Source: Strongylocentrotus droebachiensis
Taxonomy: Eukaryota > Echinodermata > Echinoidea > Camarodonta > Strongylocentrotidae
Assembly (NCBI GenBank): GCA_035222895.1
Contig: JAVYIG010004953.1
Location: 62,001 to 126,000, forward strand
Length of the DNA: 64,000 nucleotides
Direction of reading: 5' to 3'
Shown: piece after piece, positions 45,577 to 56,457 of the stretch
How the letters are laid out: each line of letters begins with the position of its first letter
Numbering within the stretch: the stretch's first letter is position 1
Notes under the pieces: generated by a model
Told to the model about the DNA's origin: nothing
Databases searched by the model: none
Seen by the model: only the letters and a program-made list of their open reading frames with translations
Program-made: the position numbers and the translations under genes

Positions 45577-47945
45577 CGAGATACAACCTTCGTCGTATGA
45601 TAAATTAATGCAGCATTGAATTTGGGGGACAAATAGTTCTCTCAAAGTATTATAGGTACATTTTTGTATTATAAGGTTGTAAATAGTTGGTGTGAAATTG
45701 TCTTTTTACCGTTGGGGGCCTACGTTTCCCTTTAGGCATATTTGGCTTGAATTTAACGCTGTGTTTACAACAACAAAAAAGTTCCTTGAGTTTTGTTTTT
45801 ATTATGGTTCACTCCCACAAATTTTTTCATCTTGAACCTTGAAGTTCATAATAAAATAAAAGAAAGAAAGCGCACTTTCGTTGCGAAGACTTAAACTTGG
45901 TCTATGTAATGATATTTTTTGATGAGTACGAGTGTGTCAAGACTTAAACCAAAATACGATGATACAGTTCCAATATTAATTTGAAAAAATCCAATATTCA
46001 TATTCGTTTTGATTTAAGCTATACTTAACATCATACAGTTGGTATAATGTAGATCATGGATAAATCACACGCATCATCCTGTAAGCTCCGAATACGATAA
46101 CCAATGTTAGGGCAATAATGTGTACAGACAGACGGGAAGAGATGAGCACATGTCAAGTTATGGGCCTAATGTGTGGTTAAACATTGATTGGTTAAATCGG
46201 GCACCGATTTCTGAAGATTGGGCATGGCCAAGCCTCGCACTGACAGCGTGGGCTGTCGCACAAGTCGGTTAGCTTATCGTGTTCAGCTTCCCCTCAAACC
46301 TCCGGACCCTGCTGCTCGAGCTACTACGAGCACTTGCTCCGTTCTAGCTGTAAAACTACCAGCACGTGACATGTAATTACGTCATTAAAACCACGCCTTC
46401 TCCTATCTCTTCCACAAACGTGAAGGGCACTGGTCCGTAAGCAATCTTGATATGGGTTTGGTGTTTGATTCTGCTTCGGCAGAATATTGAATTGTTTTTT
46501 TTTTCTTCTCTCTCTCTCCAGCACATGTCTGGTGGTTATCTTGGAAGCTGACACAGCGATAAGAACACCACTCTTTTCAACAGAGTGTGAGTCAGAAAAA
46601 GAGCGAATGATCGAGAGGTAAAGGGAAGAATAAAGAAAACGACTGGAGAACAAGATCAGAGAGTGAAAAGGATGAATAATAGCGCAACTAAAGAGAGAGG
46701 AATAAAGGGGAGAAGTGAGTTTGAAATAGATGCGAAGGGAAAATATTGTTCGGCAATTAGCATATATATTTATTCTTTCAGTTTCTTCATTCTTCCGAAT
46801 CATTCTCTTACTCTCTCTGTATTTCTATCTCTCTCTCTCTCTCTCCATCTCCACCTCCCTCCCATCTTTGATAAATATCTTGTGTTTGGTGTGAGAGAAC
46901 GTGACAGAAAGGAGTGTTGATAGACGTTAACATCTTATCATGCCGACAACATATTATCAAGGATTTTCAAGATAACTGTTAGACATTTTGACACCACCCC
47001 TTATACACAGATTCGGGCGACTTCTGGTGGAAGTGCGCCCTCATAAGGTGACGCCATAACTGGGGGGCGTCTGACTGCAGCTAGCTAGCTTACATTGCAT
47101 TGCAGCGCATGCAAAAGCGCAGCGCGCTAAAATATATGCAAGAAAATTAAGCACTGACGTAGTGCAGTTTGATACCGTATGTTGCATTGACCTCGTCAGC
47201 TCAATTAGATCTTCCTCTTCTTCACTTGGTTGTCTCCAGTTTGGAGAACTGCAGGTGGTGCAGGATGACATATATATCATGCAGGACTACGTTGACATGG
47301 TGACATAATACTACGTTTAACATGTAAGTCAAGTACAAAACTGAGAGAAGAGTTGTAACTGTTAGTGTTAGAGTTCTAATAATATTTGCCGGGACACACA
47401 GAGCGTGTGTACGGTGTACCGTTGTAACGTTACGTTAATAGACCTATGTTGAACAGACATAGATCTAGATTCTAACTGGTCTAACGTTAACAGTTAGGGA
47501 TCTAACAGTTAAATCTAATAATTTCATAATGGATATTATACTAGAGGTTATAAGGAAATGGTGTGTTCATTTATTTAGGAGTTCTTTCGTGGATGGAACT
47601 TGTAGTTGGCTGGTACGGTTGTAAAGGTGGTCAGCTGCAGTGGTCTGAGTGATCAGGACAGGGACCGTGTGGGCCTGCCTTGATATACAGTTCTTCTGGT
47701 ACTCTATTTCAGGAGGTACGATTACACAATGTTTAATGTTTAAATGTTTTCATGATCATTGTTGTATGAAGACTTGCATGAAAATAACTGAATATTCTAT
47801 TGGTTAATAATTGGTGATCTATACAGTAAATTCAAGTATAATGTTATCCATGAATTTTATTTGTTTAATTCATTTATGATATCTATACATACGACACAGA
47901 GAGTGATGTTATATATTGTAAAGCAAACTGGTTAATAATGGATTG
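45577..47945. other. No gene seen
   Basis: CT microsatellite at about 46826-46850 and short palindromes. Open frames have no family match. Confidence 0.4.
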
Positions 47946-48795
47946 GGTCGTGTGTTATAAGGTCGCCGCCTTTTGCGTTACATGCCAAGTTTACTACGCA
48001 CAGCGCCTTCTTCACTTCAAAAACCTGTATCTCCTAAAGTATACACCCTACCCTACAAAAGTATACATTTTCTGAAAGGAAATTCCACAAGGAATCTAAA
48101 TCTGCATTGAAAAAGTATACCATGTGCAAGATAAAAAAGTTACGAGGACTAGACATCTAGTCTGAAGAAATTTACATTTTTTTTTAAATCTCATTGTTTT
48201 TATCATAACAATATCTACATCACCTAAATGGCAAAAATATTGTTATATTCTGGTAGAAGACATTAAAACCTTTCAAACAATGTATAATTCCCTATATTTT
48301 ACAGTTTTAGAATTAAAAATACAATGACCTGAACTTTAGCATTAAACAAATAGCGATTTTCAAAGTTGTTAGGTGGTTGGATCTTGCCAAGTACTATTGC
48401 AACATTAAACCCATTTTTTAGTGATATGATGGTATAAAGCAGCTCATAAGCTTCAATTTGGTACCAAATTTATAGTCATATTCCAAAAATTGGCAGAGAA
48501 ATTTAAGTTTTCCCAAAATCAACCACAAAATCTCAAATTTCCCATTGACTTTGTACAGGCTGCGCCGCTTCCGGCACCACCCCTACTGTCCCCTACTTAA
48601 AACGTCGTAACTCCGCCAGAGTCTAGAACAATGATATTTCACAGGGAGCTAGCACACTAATTGAGCTTCAAAATGATACCAAACTTGTTAAATAAACTTT
48701 ATTACTTTTGGAAAAATTTACAAATTAATGCTGAAAAATAGCAAAGAGCGTAACAGCACCACCCTATTTGGGTGGCGAGCTCATAACACACGACC
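47946..48795. mobile_element. MITE, 850 bp, about 25-bp TIRs
   Basis: GGTCGTGTGTTATAAGGTCGCC at 47946 matches the reverse complement of the right end (GGCGAGCTCATAACACACGACC, ending 48795) with few mismatches, and GCC extends the match inward. No clear target duplication; ATTG and GTTG are at the edges. The interior is non-coding. Confidence 0.7.
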
Positions 48796-49769
48796 GTTGT
48801 TTCTTGAAAGCCTTATTGTTGGGATGATTTAAATTAATCAAGCTAATAGTGTCATTTTCTTCTGTTAGGACAAAGAAAGAATGATGTATTGAGTATTTGA
48901 ATTATCAGATGCTAAGTTAGATATAATATTAATAAGGTGAAGACTAATGTGACAAGACAAAGCTTTGTTGTTGGTCTTTAAAAGTGACCTCTTTATTGGT
49001 AAAAGGAATAAGTGAGAAAAACTTGATTGCACTTGGTTGATTTAGGGTTCATTCTTTTTATTATAGGTGTTCAGCTTAATATGAGATGATGAGCTGTATA
49101 GCTATTGATTTGAAGACATCGTAGCTACAACTCCCCTCCCCCCTCCCCCTACAATTTCCAGACCAAGATGGATAATTGGGTCGACGACATTCGCCAGTGG
49201 CCTTTTTTAACAGATCAAGGTAGGCCTATGATTTGTACCACAAACAATCACGAAGACGAAGTAAAAAACAATTCTTTTTATACTAGTCTAAGTTAAGTCT
49301 AACAAGTTACAGTCGAGATCGGCAGCCTTGCATACCTTCAGTGACTCGATCAAACAATCTAAAGTTATGGGGCACTTGACGGCGAGGCTACTCGTCAGCT
49401 GCTGCTTCGCGACCGGCGGAGAGCCGCTGATTGTAAATTGTCCGTCGCTCCAGTGGAGTTTCGGAGTAAAATATTCGTGTTAATTCACCTTTTTCTCGTC
49501 AGTTTTTTTAGATGATAAATGATATGGGTACCGTCTTCCCTTTTCAATTCTATAGACTAAAGTAAAGTGAATTGTTTATTGTTATTGTCTTCACTTCGTG
49601 AATTTTTACAAATAATGGTTCACATTTGTACAGTCAACAAAAAAAGAAATTGACCAGTAATGTATTTAAAAACTGAAAATGATGATGAATACATCATTAA
49701 ATCCTGATCATCCATGCACACTGATGCATGACATTGATAAATTGCGTTCACATGCAATTTACTTACTTA

Positions 49770-49820
49770 TAATAGATCTAGATCTAGACCTTCTAGACTC
49801 TAGATCTAGATCTATATGAA
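49770..49820. repeat. TCTAGATCTA palindrome
   Basis: TAGATCTAGATCTAGA and TCTAGATCTAGATCTA face each other across a short spacer; an intron of the YqaJ gene contains it. Similar palindromes occur at 54949-54981 and 55187-55243. Confidence 0.7.
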
Positions 49821-49864
49821 TTATAATTTTTTATTTGTTTTAATTCTTTTTAAATAAATTAAAT

Positions 49865-49912
49865 ATGGATTTATGGGGGGATTACAGCAATGGCCATATC
49901 TAACAGAAGAAG
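49865..49912 (+). pseudogene. Duplicated first exon of the YqaJ gene
   Basis: ATGGATTTATGG...CAATGGCCATATCTAACAGAAGAAG|GTATG corresponds to exon 1 (QWPYLTEEG against QWPFLTDQG) and ends with the same phase-1 donor. It is 4 bases shorter, with a GGGGGG run at the difference, so its own frame from ATG is broken. The two copies are 697 bp apart. Confidence 0.65.
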
Positions 49913-51710
49913 GTATGATGCAATATGTAGTTCAATTACTTTTTACTTAATTTTCTTCATAAAAAAGTGTTAATCTGATAGAGTATTGCCAATGGGGTTT
50001 CAACAGGGAAGATCCGCTTCATGTTGCTGCATCGCGGTATGTGTGTGTGTGCAATTGTGCATGGAGCACCCGGGAGAGCGAGATAAAGAGTGACTGCAAT
50101 CATGTTCAAGCATGATAAAAAGATGATAGGTCTACCATTAAAAAAAAAAATAATGTTTTGTTAAGTTTCTTTTCAAAGATCTATGTGCTTACAATGCGAA
50201 TGTTGAAATTAATAAAATAAAATGAAATGCAGGAACGAGCAAAATACGTCTCAAAATGAAATTAAATTAAAAAAAAAAAACTTTAAACTGTAAAATCATT
50301 AGGCATATGTACTACATGAGCAGGAATTAAATAGTATTTACTTTTTCACCCTTTTTTCGGTAGGTATCCAGGATTACTTCTTAAAGCGTTTGGCCTGTGA
50401 TGAGCAACCTAATGCTAATTACTGATCTCTGATTGAGGGACAAAACTATCTAAGATCTGGATGGGTTGGTCAAATAACACACCGTTTGCGAAGTACAGAG
50501 GTCATCGTGCTGAAGGGAAAAGTGTGATACTCCCAATCCATTAACAAGTACCATGAAGTAGAAGTGACAATACAAAGAGACAAAGCTGAAATACTTGAAG
50601 TTAAATGTGACTGTATGGCTAACCAAGGCAGATGCTGCAGCCACACAGCAGGTCTTGCTTACAAGATTAACCAAGCCGCTCTCAAAGGCTACATTGGTGT
50701 AGCATGTACAGATGTGGAATGCTTGTGGAATAAGTCAACGTCAACAAATGTTCTCCCAGACTCTGTTGAAAACATCCGTGCTGGAGACAACACTGTTGCC
50801 AAATCAACATTTGCAATAACCATGGCATTCGAAACAGATGAAGATGTCATCAGACATTTAACAACTGATCCAGTGGCTGGCCTGGCCGCCATCCCTGGGA
50901 CAATCTTAAATCATGTTCTCAAGGCTACGGCAGTGAACTTTTCATCAGATAAGGCCCATTTAGGCCTACCGAAGAACCATGGCAATTGTGAGGCCCGAGA
51001 TTGTGATCTTTGTAACAAGGTGTATGAGAAGTACATTACCTGTGATGAGCAGCAGCGTGAACACCTTGCAACAGCTACCACATCTCAAGATTCAGCACTA
51101 TGGCAAGATCAACGCAAGATCCGAATTACAAGTAGTGGGGCTTTTGAAGTGCCGAAGAAGGCCGACCCAAAGAATTGGTTGGACAGAAAACTCAAGAACA
51201 GATTCATGGGAAACTCCTCTACTCGCTATGGCCAAGAATGTGAACCGATAGCTCGGAGCTACTATGAGCACACCTTCCGCAAGAAAATTACATCTACTGG
51301 ACTGGTTGTCCATCCAACTGACAACTGGCTGGGTGCTAGCCTTGATGGGATTGTGGACAGAGACACAATTTTAGAGATAAAATGCCCAACTGAAAAGAAA
51401 CTTGAACAGTACAATGGCAGTTTAACCAACATGCTTCAGGCCAACAAATATGATGTACGTGTTGTGAATGGAAACTACAGCTGGTTCTGGCTATTATTAC
51501 CAGGTGCAAATAGCAATGCATTGTTCCGGTAAAAGTAAGTGTAATTTTCTTGTGTGGACACCATCTGAGCAAGTGATTGTAGATGTTCTGTATGATCAGG
51601 AGTGGGTGGGAAAACAGTTGCATCATCTTAGAGGAATGTATTTTGGACACTTGCTTCCAGCAATTTCTACCATGATAGCTCATGGACACTTGAAGATAAA
51701 GGGCCTCTAA

Positions 51711-52295
51711 ACATGTCTAAATTGTTCTACATCAATCAAGAAAGATTTACCGAAATAGTAGAAAATATTAAAACTTATCATTGCACTTTTGTGCTGGTCA
51801 AATACTTTTTTGGTAGATCTCCATGATTTAAAGTATATTTCAAGAAATGAGTCAAACACAGTAATTTCCCTGAAAAGTCCTGACCTGAAGCCCACAGTGA
51901 CACCCAAAAATTTATCTGTCCTTATTAACTGTCAGTTTTTCAAAAGTTTTTTATTACATTATGCTACATGTACTTTGCTCTGAAAACTGGAGTTACACAA
52001 ATTTGTATTCTAAAAATGTACACTGCAAAACATATGATTGGATATTCAAACAAAATAGGATTAAAAATGAAACTGCCTGTTCTTGTAAAAATTGTAATTC
52101 CAGGAAATCAGTAAGATAATCCTAAATCAAGTTCTTGTATGAATCATCTCTGCAAAGAGCTTTTATAGGTTGAACTTTTCTCGGAGTGGGAATATATGTA
52201 CAAAAATATCAAACATTTTCAAGAAATTAAAGTCTTAAAAATTCACTTTATAGTAGTTATGTTAACAGATAGACCAACACATTCTGCCCTGTAAA
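51711..52295. other. AT-rich spacer between YqaJ and P-type genes
   Basis: No coding signal is seen in 585 bp. Confidence 0.5.
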
Positions 52296-52988
52296 TTGTG
52301 GTCAGGAGCATATAAACTCATCAGCACTGCCCAGTTTCTCACGCTGCCACGTTCAGGGAGTTACAGCCAAGATGATGGCGAATTCCTCGCTGATTTCCTG
52401 CAACAGGACGTGCAGGTCCCAGAGGAAGTCGAAGTCTTAGGCATCATCCTGTCAGACAACCCCGATGTCAGTTGTCTTCCTCCAGCAGAGCGCGCTAGCC
52501 TCTACAACCTTGCAGGCTACTGTGCAACCAGTGTTAAGAAGAATGAGACAACTTGCGAAACTTGCATGAGTGAGGTGACGGCTGAAGACACAGAAGACAC
52601 ACATCCTGATGCACAGCTCACCATGCTGAAAGAGGTCAAAACTGGATGCCTTCTTCGTGTGTCAGACAAGACATTCAAGATGATATTGACTGTCAAAGCG
52701 ATGTTCCGCGAGGCTGAAGACAAGCTCATGGATGAAAAAAATGTGAAGAGTGTGCTTCTAGAACGAGCGCAAGAGCTAACTGAAGATGTGAAGTTTGCAG
52801 ACTGCCATAACATCAAAAGGAAACTTCTTGCGAAGTTTATCACATCACGGCTACATTTCTTCTGCAAGAAGCAAACCGGCAAACGTAAGAAAGAATCATC
52901 AAAGAAGTTTAATGAACTTGGTAGCAAAAGCATGGCAATGAGGAAGCTAGCCGCAAAAGTGAAGAGAAATGAATCAAGCATGCAATAA
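52296..52988 (+). pseudogene. P-element/THAP9-like transposase C-terminal region
   Basis: GAYKLISTAQFLTLPRSGSYS, then LYNLAGYCATSVKKNETTCETC, LTMLKEVKTGCLLRVSD and a basic tail ending at TAA (52986-52988). The xxAGYxAxxVKK...CxxC segment and the following LxxLKxxGxLLxxS order match the C-terminus of P-element-type transposases. A good acceptor (GTGGTCAG at 52305) suggests it is the last exon; the catalytic exons are not present upstream in this window. The frame is open over 230 codons, so damage here is limited. It lies 585 bp downstream of the YqaJ gene on the same strand. Confidence 0.55.
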
Positions 52989-53838
52989 GTAATTTCCATT
53001 CTAGTTTTGAACACTTGAAGGGGTGAATATACATGTATGAGAGCAATTAGGCAATGAATATTAACTTTTCTTTGAGCTAAGTACACCATGTAGGTATACA
53101 TGTACAGTGTATCCTAATACTGGATTCAGGGCAAACAAATGTATATTTCTACAAACTCCTTTTTTTTTAAGTATGCAAAAATATTGTGATACAAGTCATT
53201 GATATCACTCTGATTATCTGTTCCCAAGAACAGTCTGAGAGTATTGGTACAAAGAGGATGTAAATCTGTACCTTTAATTTTTTACATTATAATTGCTGTA
53301 AGAGAAATCCTGATATAGTATTAAAAGGAGTGTTGAAAAATGACATTCTGATGTGAAAAGAATGTTCTTTTAATAGTGCTATCCTAAATATTTTGCAATT
53401 CTGATCACATTTTGTTAACTTTTAGAGCAAAAAAAAAGCACTTTCAAGCGTTGTAAGGGAATTATTCTCACAAAGACTTATGGTTGTTTTTTTTTTCCCT
53501 GTATCTCAAAAATTATTCTTGTATTTAACATTTTAAAGTTATTCATAGAATATACAGTAAAGGTGTTTGCAGTGGACACATTCCCTTTAAATACTTGATG
53601 ATAGATATATCATATTTGTAATATTTATTTGCCAGTTCTTTGCCATGAAAGAAATTCAGTAGAACCATCTTTTTCATTTAGAATGCACAACTTATTTTGA
53701 GAACAATATGCTACAACCTCCTTATAAAGAGCACTGTTAAAAGAAACTCTAATTATGAAAAGGTAATTTTGCTGGTCCTGCTTATTTGTATTCTATTCTT
53801 TTTTAGCCCTGATATAACAAGGTTTTGATATAAAGAGG
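52989..53838. other. No gene seen
   Basis: AT-rich, short repeats. Confidence 0.4.
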
Positions 53839-53840
53839 TA

Positions 53841-54014
53841 CAGTTAACTTTGCATTAGTCAAATCTGTTAGGATCACAAGAAATAGTTTGACTTACATGT
53901 ATGCAAAATTTGACATAGGAAATGTAAATAACACATGTTTTGTATAGTTTGGTCAAAAAATTCGACTTAGGGAAAGTTTGACTTATGTGACTTCGAGTTA
54001 TGCAAGGTTAACTG
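53841..54014. mobile_element. Tigger/pogo-like MITE, 174 bp
   Basis: Starts CAGTTAACTTTGCAT and ends with the inverse ATGCAAGGTTAACTG, flanked by TA on both sides (53839-53840 and 54015-54016). CAGT ends and TA duplication fit pogo/Tc1-type. Words such as GTTATAATGAGGACCCACTGTACTGTA just outside suggest it sits in another relic of similar type. Confidence 0.75.
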
Positions 54015-54400
54015 TAATTTCCTTGGTCCCAAGGAGTTTGTTATAATGAGGACCCACTGTACTGTACTTAGGCATAAACTGAAGTTCTTAGTTTCCAATT
54101 TCAAACTTGGCCAAATAGACTTGTTTCTGTTTGTTCATTTTGTGAAATAACCATTCCAATGATGGAAGATTTCCTTGAGCAAGTAGAGATTGACCCATTT
54201 TTTGCGCTGTTGCTTGCAAATTGCAGTAGGCCCATGTGTTTTGTTGCATAATTCATGATTATGTACATTTGCTTGTTTAAGCAAAGTTGAATTGTACATT
54301 TCAGATAAATAATGATACCCATCACATTCCAGTTTGTTATGTTTGGTAAAAAATTTAGTAATTGATGATCCTGACAGTCCCATTGTGTAATGTCTGAATT

Positions 54401-54823
54401 TCCAAATTTTTAAGTTGTTTTGTCATGTCAGGGATGTACATGTAGACATGAGTTTGAAGCTTGCCTGGAGAAAATCAAGTTGATGCAGGGTGAGCATATT
54501 TTTATACCGCTTTTTTAAAAAGGGCACAATGTATATCTATACTGGAATGGTATGGGAGAAGTTGTGCAGTATCTGGAATTGAAGATGTGCAATGGTATTC
54601 AGATTTTCTATTCTAAGTTTAAATTGAATCACTACGTGTACAACTAAAGTACATGCATGTTCAGGTAAAGTTGTGACACTGGGCAAGGATAATATGACAT
54701 GATTTTCATGGGGAAATACATATATCATTGTCCAAATTTTTAAGTTGTTTTGTCATGTCAGGGATGTACATGTAGACATGAGTTTGAAGCTTGCCTGGAG
54801 AAAATCAAGTTGATGCAGGGCGA
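54401..54823 (+). repeat. 93-bp direct repeat pair
   Basis: 54401-54493 and 54731-54823 are almost identical (from TCCAAATTTTTAAG to TGATGCAGGG(T/C)GAG), 330 bp apart. Confidence 0.9.
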
Positions 54824-54948
54824 GATAAATTGTCGCTACTCTCTTTATGTAGGTACTCTACTGGCCAGTACTTTGGAATCCGGGACGCGATTTGTGATGA
54901 ATTAAATCTGAAGGTGACGGTCAGTCTTAAAAGTCAGGTGAGTTAATG

Positions 54949-54981
54949 TAGATCTAGTCGTAGACGTAGTCTAGATCTACT
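54949..54981. repeat. TAGATCTAG palindrome
   Basis: GTAGATCTAGTCGTAG and its inverse nearly cover 33 bp. A more degenerate array of TCTAGA/CCTAGA words follows at 55187-55243. Confidence 0.7.
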
Positions 54982-55243
54982 TAAACTTAGGTCTAGACTT
55001 CGGCTCTGGCTCCTTACCCGGCCTAGACAGAAATAACCGTCTGATTTGGGTCATTTCTTTAATAAAACTGACATTTGTTGACATTCTCCAATACAGACGG
55101 TAACCCAGAGATCTCGTACCGTTGGGGTAGCTAGAGCCAGCGATGAACATTTTTCGTTCACGACATTTTCTCCCAGATTTTGTTTATTTAGATCTAGATC
55201 TAGACTAAACCTAGACCTAGAACTAGTCTAGACCTAGATCTAA

Positions 55244-56178
55244 TTTTCTGATTTCTAAATCAGATGTAAATTAGGTTGGTAGGCCTAGGTCTATGTCATT
55301 TGTCCTAATTACAGTTATCAAAATTTGATAACTTAATATTAAATGCATAATTTACGGACTTACTTAGACTAGACCTATAAGGCTATATGAATTATCCAAT
55401 TTGTATCTCAGAACTGTGAAACAGTACGTTCATGCACTCGAACATAGGCCTAGAGCTATATATATGACCCGGCGGCCGATATATTTCTGGGTCAACCTAC
55501 CAAAACATAGCCAATGGCCAATCAGAGCACTCGTTTCGTGCGAGTTCGTTGGTCAAGCCGAGCTGACTCGTACGTAGGTACGGTAGCTATTGGACGTTCG
55601 AAAAGAAAAAATGAATATTCATCAACTAAAACCAAGACGGATAATGTTGACGAGACTTTATCAAATTAATCATTAATTTAGGATCTAAATAAGCAAGCTA
55701 TCGTAAGTCAAATAAGCTATATAAATGTTATTTTTAATTTTTATTATAATGAGACCTTAAGCGTAGAAAATTTTCTCAGCTACAACATATTTCAAGCTGG
55801 CAGAAAATCAAGAAAAAAGGAATCAGAATGCATACACCCGGGCATACACTTGGAAGGAGAGAGAATAGTATAGGAAACGTAGGGGTGAAATAAGAATGCA
55901 AAGGGCAAAGGAAAGAGCTAGAGGAAATTAAGGAACATCCTATAAGACATAAAAGAGGGAGAACGGGAGCCAATTTAAGGCAGGAAAAGGAGAAGATGAG
56001 AGAGTAGCTAAAAAAAGAGAGAGCCAGATCGAGGGAAACATCAGCTAGAGCAGAAGAAGAGGGAGGCAGACCAAGAGAGGGAGAGGAAGACATATGAGAG
56101 GGTGAGGGTGAAAGAGTAGAGAGATAGTAGTCGAAGAAGATAATAAAAACAAATAAGAAACGAAAGCACAAAAAAAAA
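55244..56178. other. No gene seen
   Basis: Purine-rich + strand from 55790 to 56160 gives a Ser/Pro/Phe-rich minus-strand frame that looks compositional. Confidence 0.4.
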
Positions 56179-56247
56179 TGACCCACCAGGAATCGAACCT
56201 GGGTCACCGGAATGGAAGTCGAGTGCAATATACCAAAATATGTCCCA
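56179..56247 (-). pseudogene. tRNA-like sequence (Gly-UCC-like loop), Pol III terminator
   Basis: Read on the minus strand, GGTTCGATTCC is a perfect tRNA B box in a T arm (CCAGGTTCGATTCCTGG). A loop reading CTTCCAT would give anticodon UCC. A run of nine Ts follows the TGGGTCA 3' end directly, as in Pol III terminators. The 5' acceptor strand does not pair and the D arm is shortened (GGTATA then TTGC), so this is a tRNA pseudogene or the head of a tRNA-derived SINE. No CCA is encoded. Confidence 0.6.
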
Positions 56248-56457
56248 TAGACAATACATGTAAAGCTGACAAACGGCCTTGGCATAGTCGCTATTTAAAC
56301 TTTCAATTGAAAATTTTGACATGACTTCAACATCTAATAAAAAAACGAAAGGCACACTGACGATAACTCATAATGTCATCTATAACATACTTAAAAATAA
56401 GCGAGAAATTGCTCAAAGAACAATGACATGTAAATGCATGACGTGAACGAAATTCAC

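Larger units (their letters stand above)
49168..51710 (+). pseudogene. SWIM-zinc-finger YqaJ-type nuclease gene, spliced, damaged
   Basis: Exon 1 (49168-49219) reads MDNWVDDIRQWPFLTDQ and ends in a GT donor, phase 1. The main exon opens after TTCGGTAG at 50364 and continues in phase as GIQDYFLKRLACD. Then come SGWVGQITHR, a SWIM motif (CDC...CCSH, about 50605-50645), and a YqaJ-type nuclease core: YGQECEPIARSYYEH, GASLDGIVD and ILEIKCP (51370-51389). YYYQVQ, normally next, is in another frame: a one-base indel lies at about 51475-51495, and the rest (NFLVWTP, ending 51710) follows. TGA codons at 50423 and 50525 also interrupt it. YqaJ enzymes are PD-(D/E)XK exonucleases; active-site Glu/Asp/Lys are present. 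Such SWIM-YqaJ genes are common and mobile in invertebrates. Confidence 0.75.

Noticed and set aside
45294-45632. 112-codon minus-strand frame over the tandem repeat
   Set aside because: Produced by three copies of a 220-bp repeat; no protein family.
41220-45700. Terminal inverted repeats for the pogo element
   Set aside because: Searched by eye for CAGT-type ends with TA flanks; no convincing pair was found.
50423-50527. Two in-frame TGA codons as selenocysteine or recoded sites
   Set aside because: A frameshift breaks the same gene and the second TGA fits CpG decay of CGA; simple pseudogenisation explains all three.
55776-56285. Hydrophobic minus-strand frame with apparent membrane segments
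   Set aside because: Purine-rich strand composition accounts for it, and it overlaps the tRNA-like sequence.
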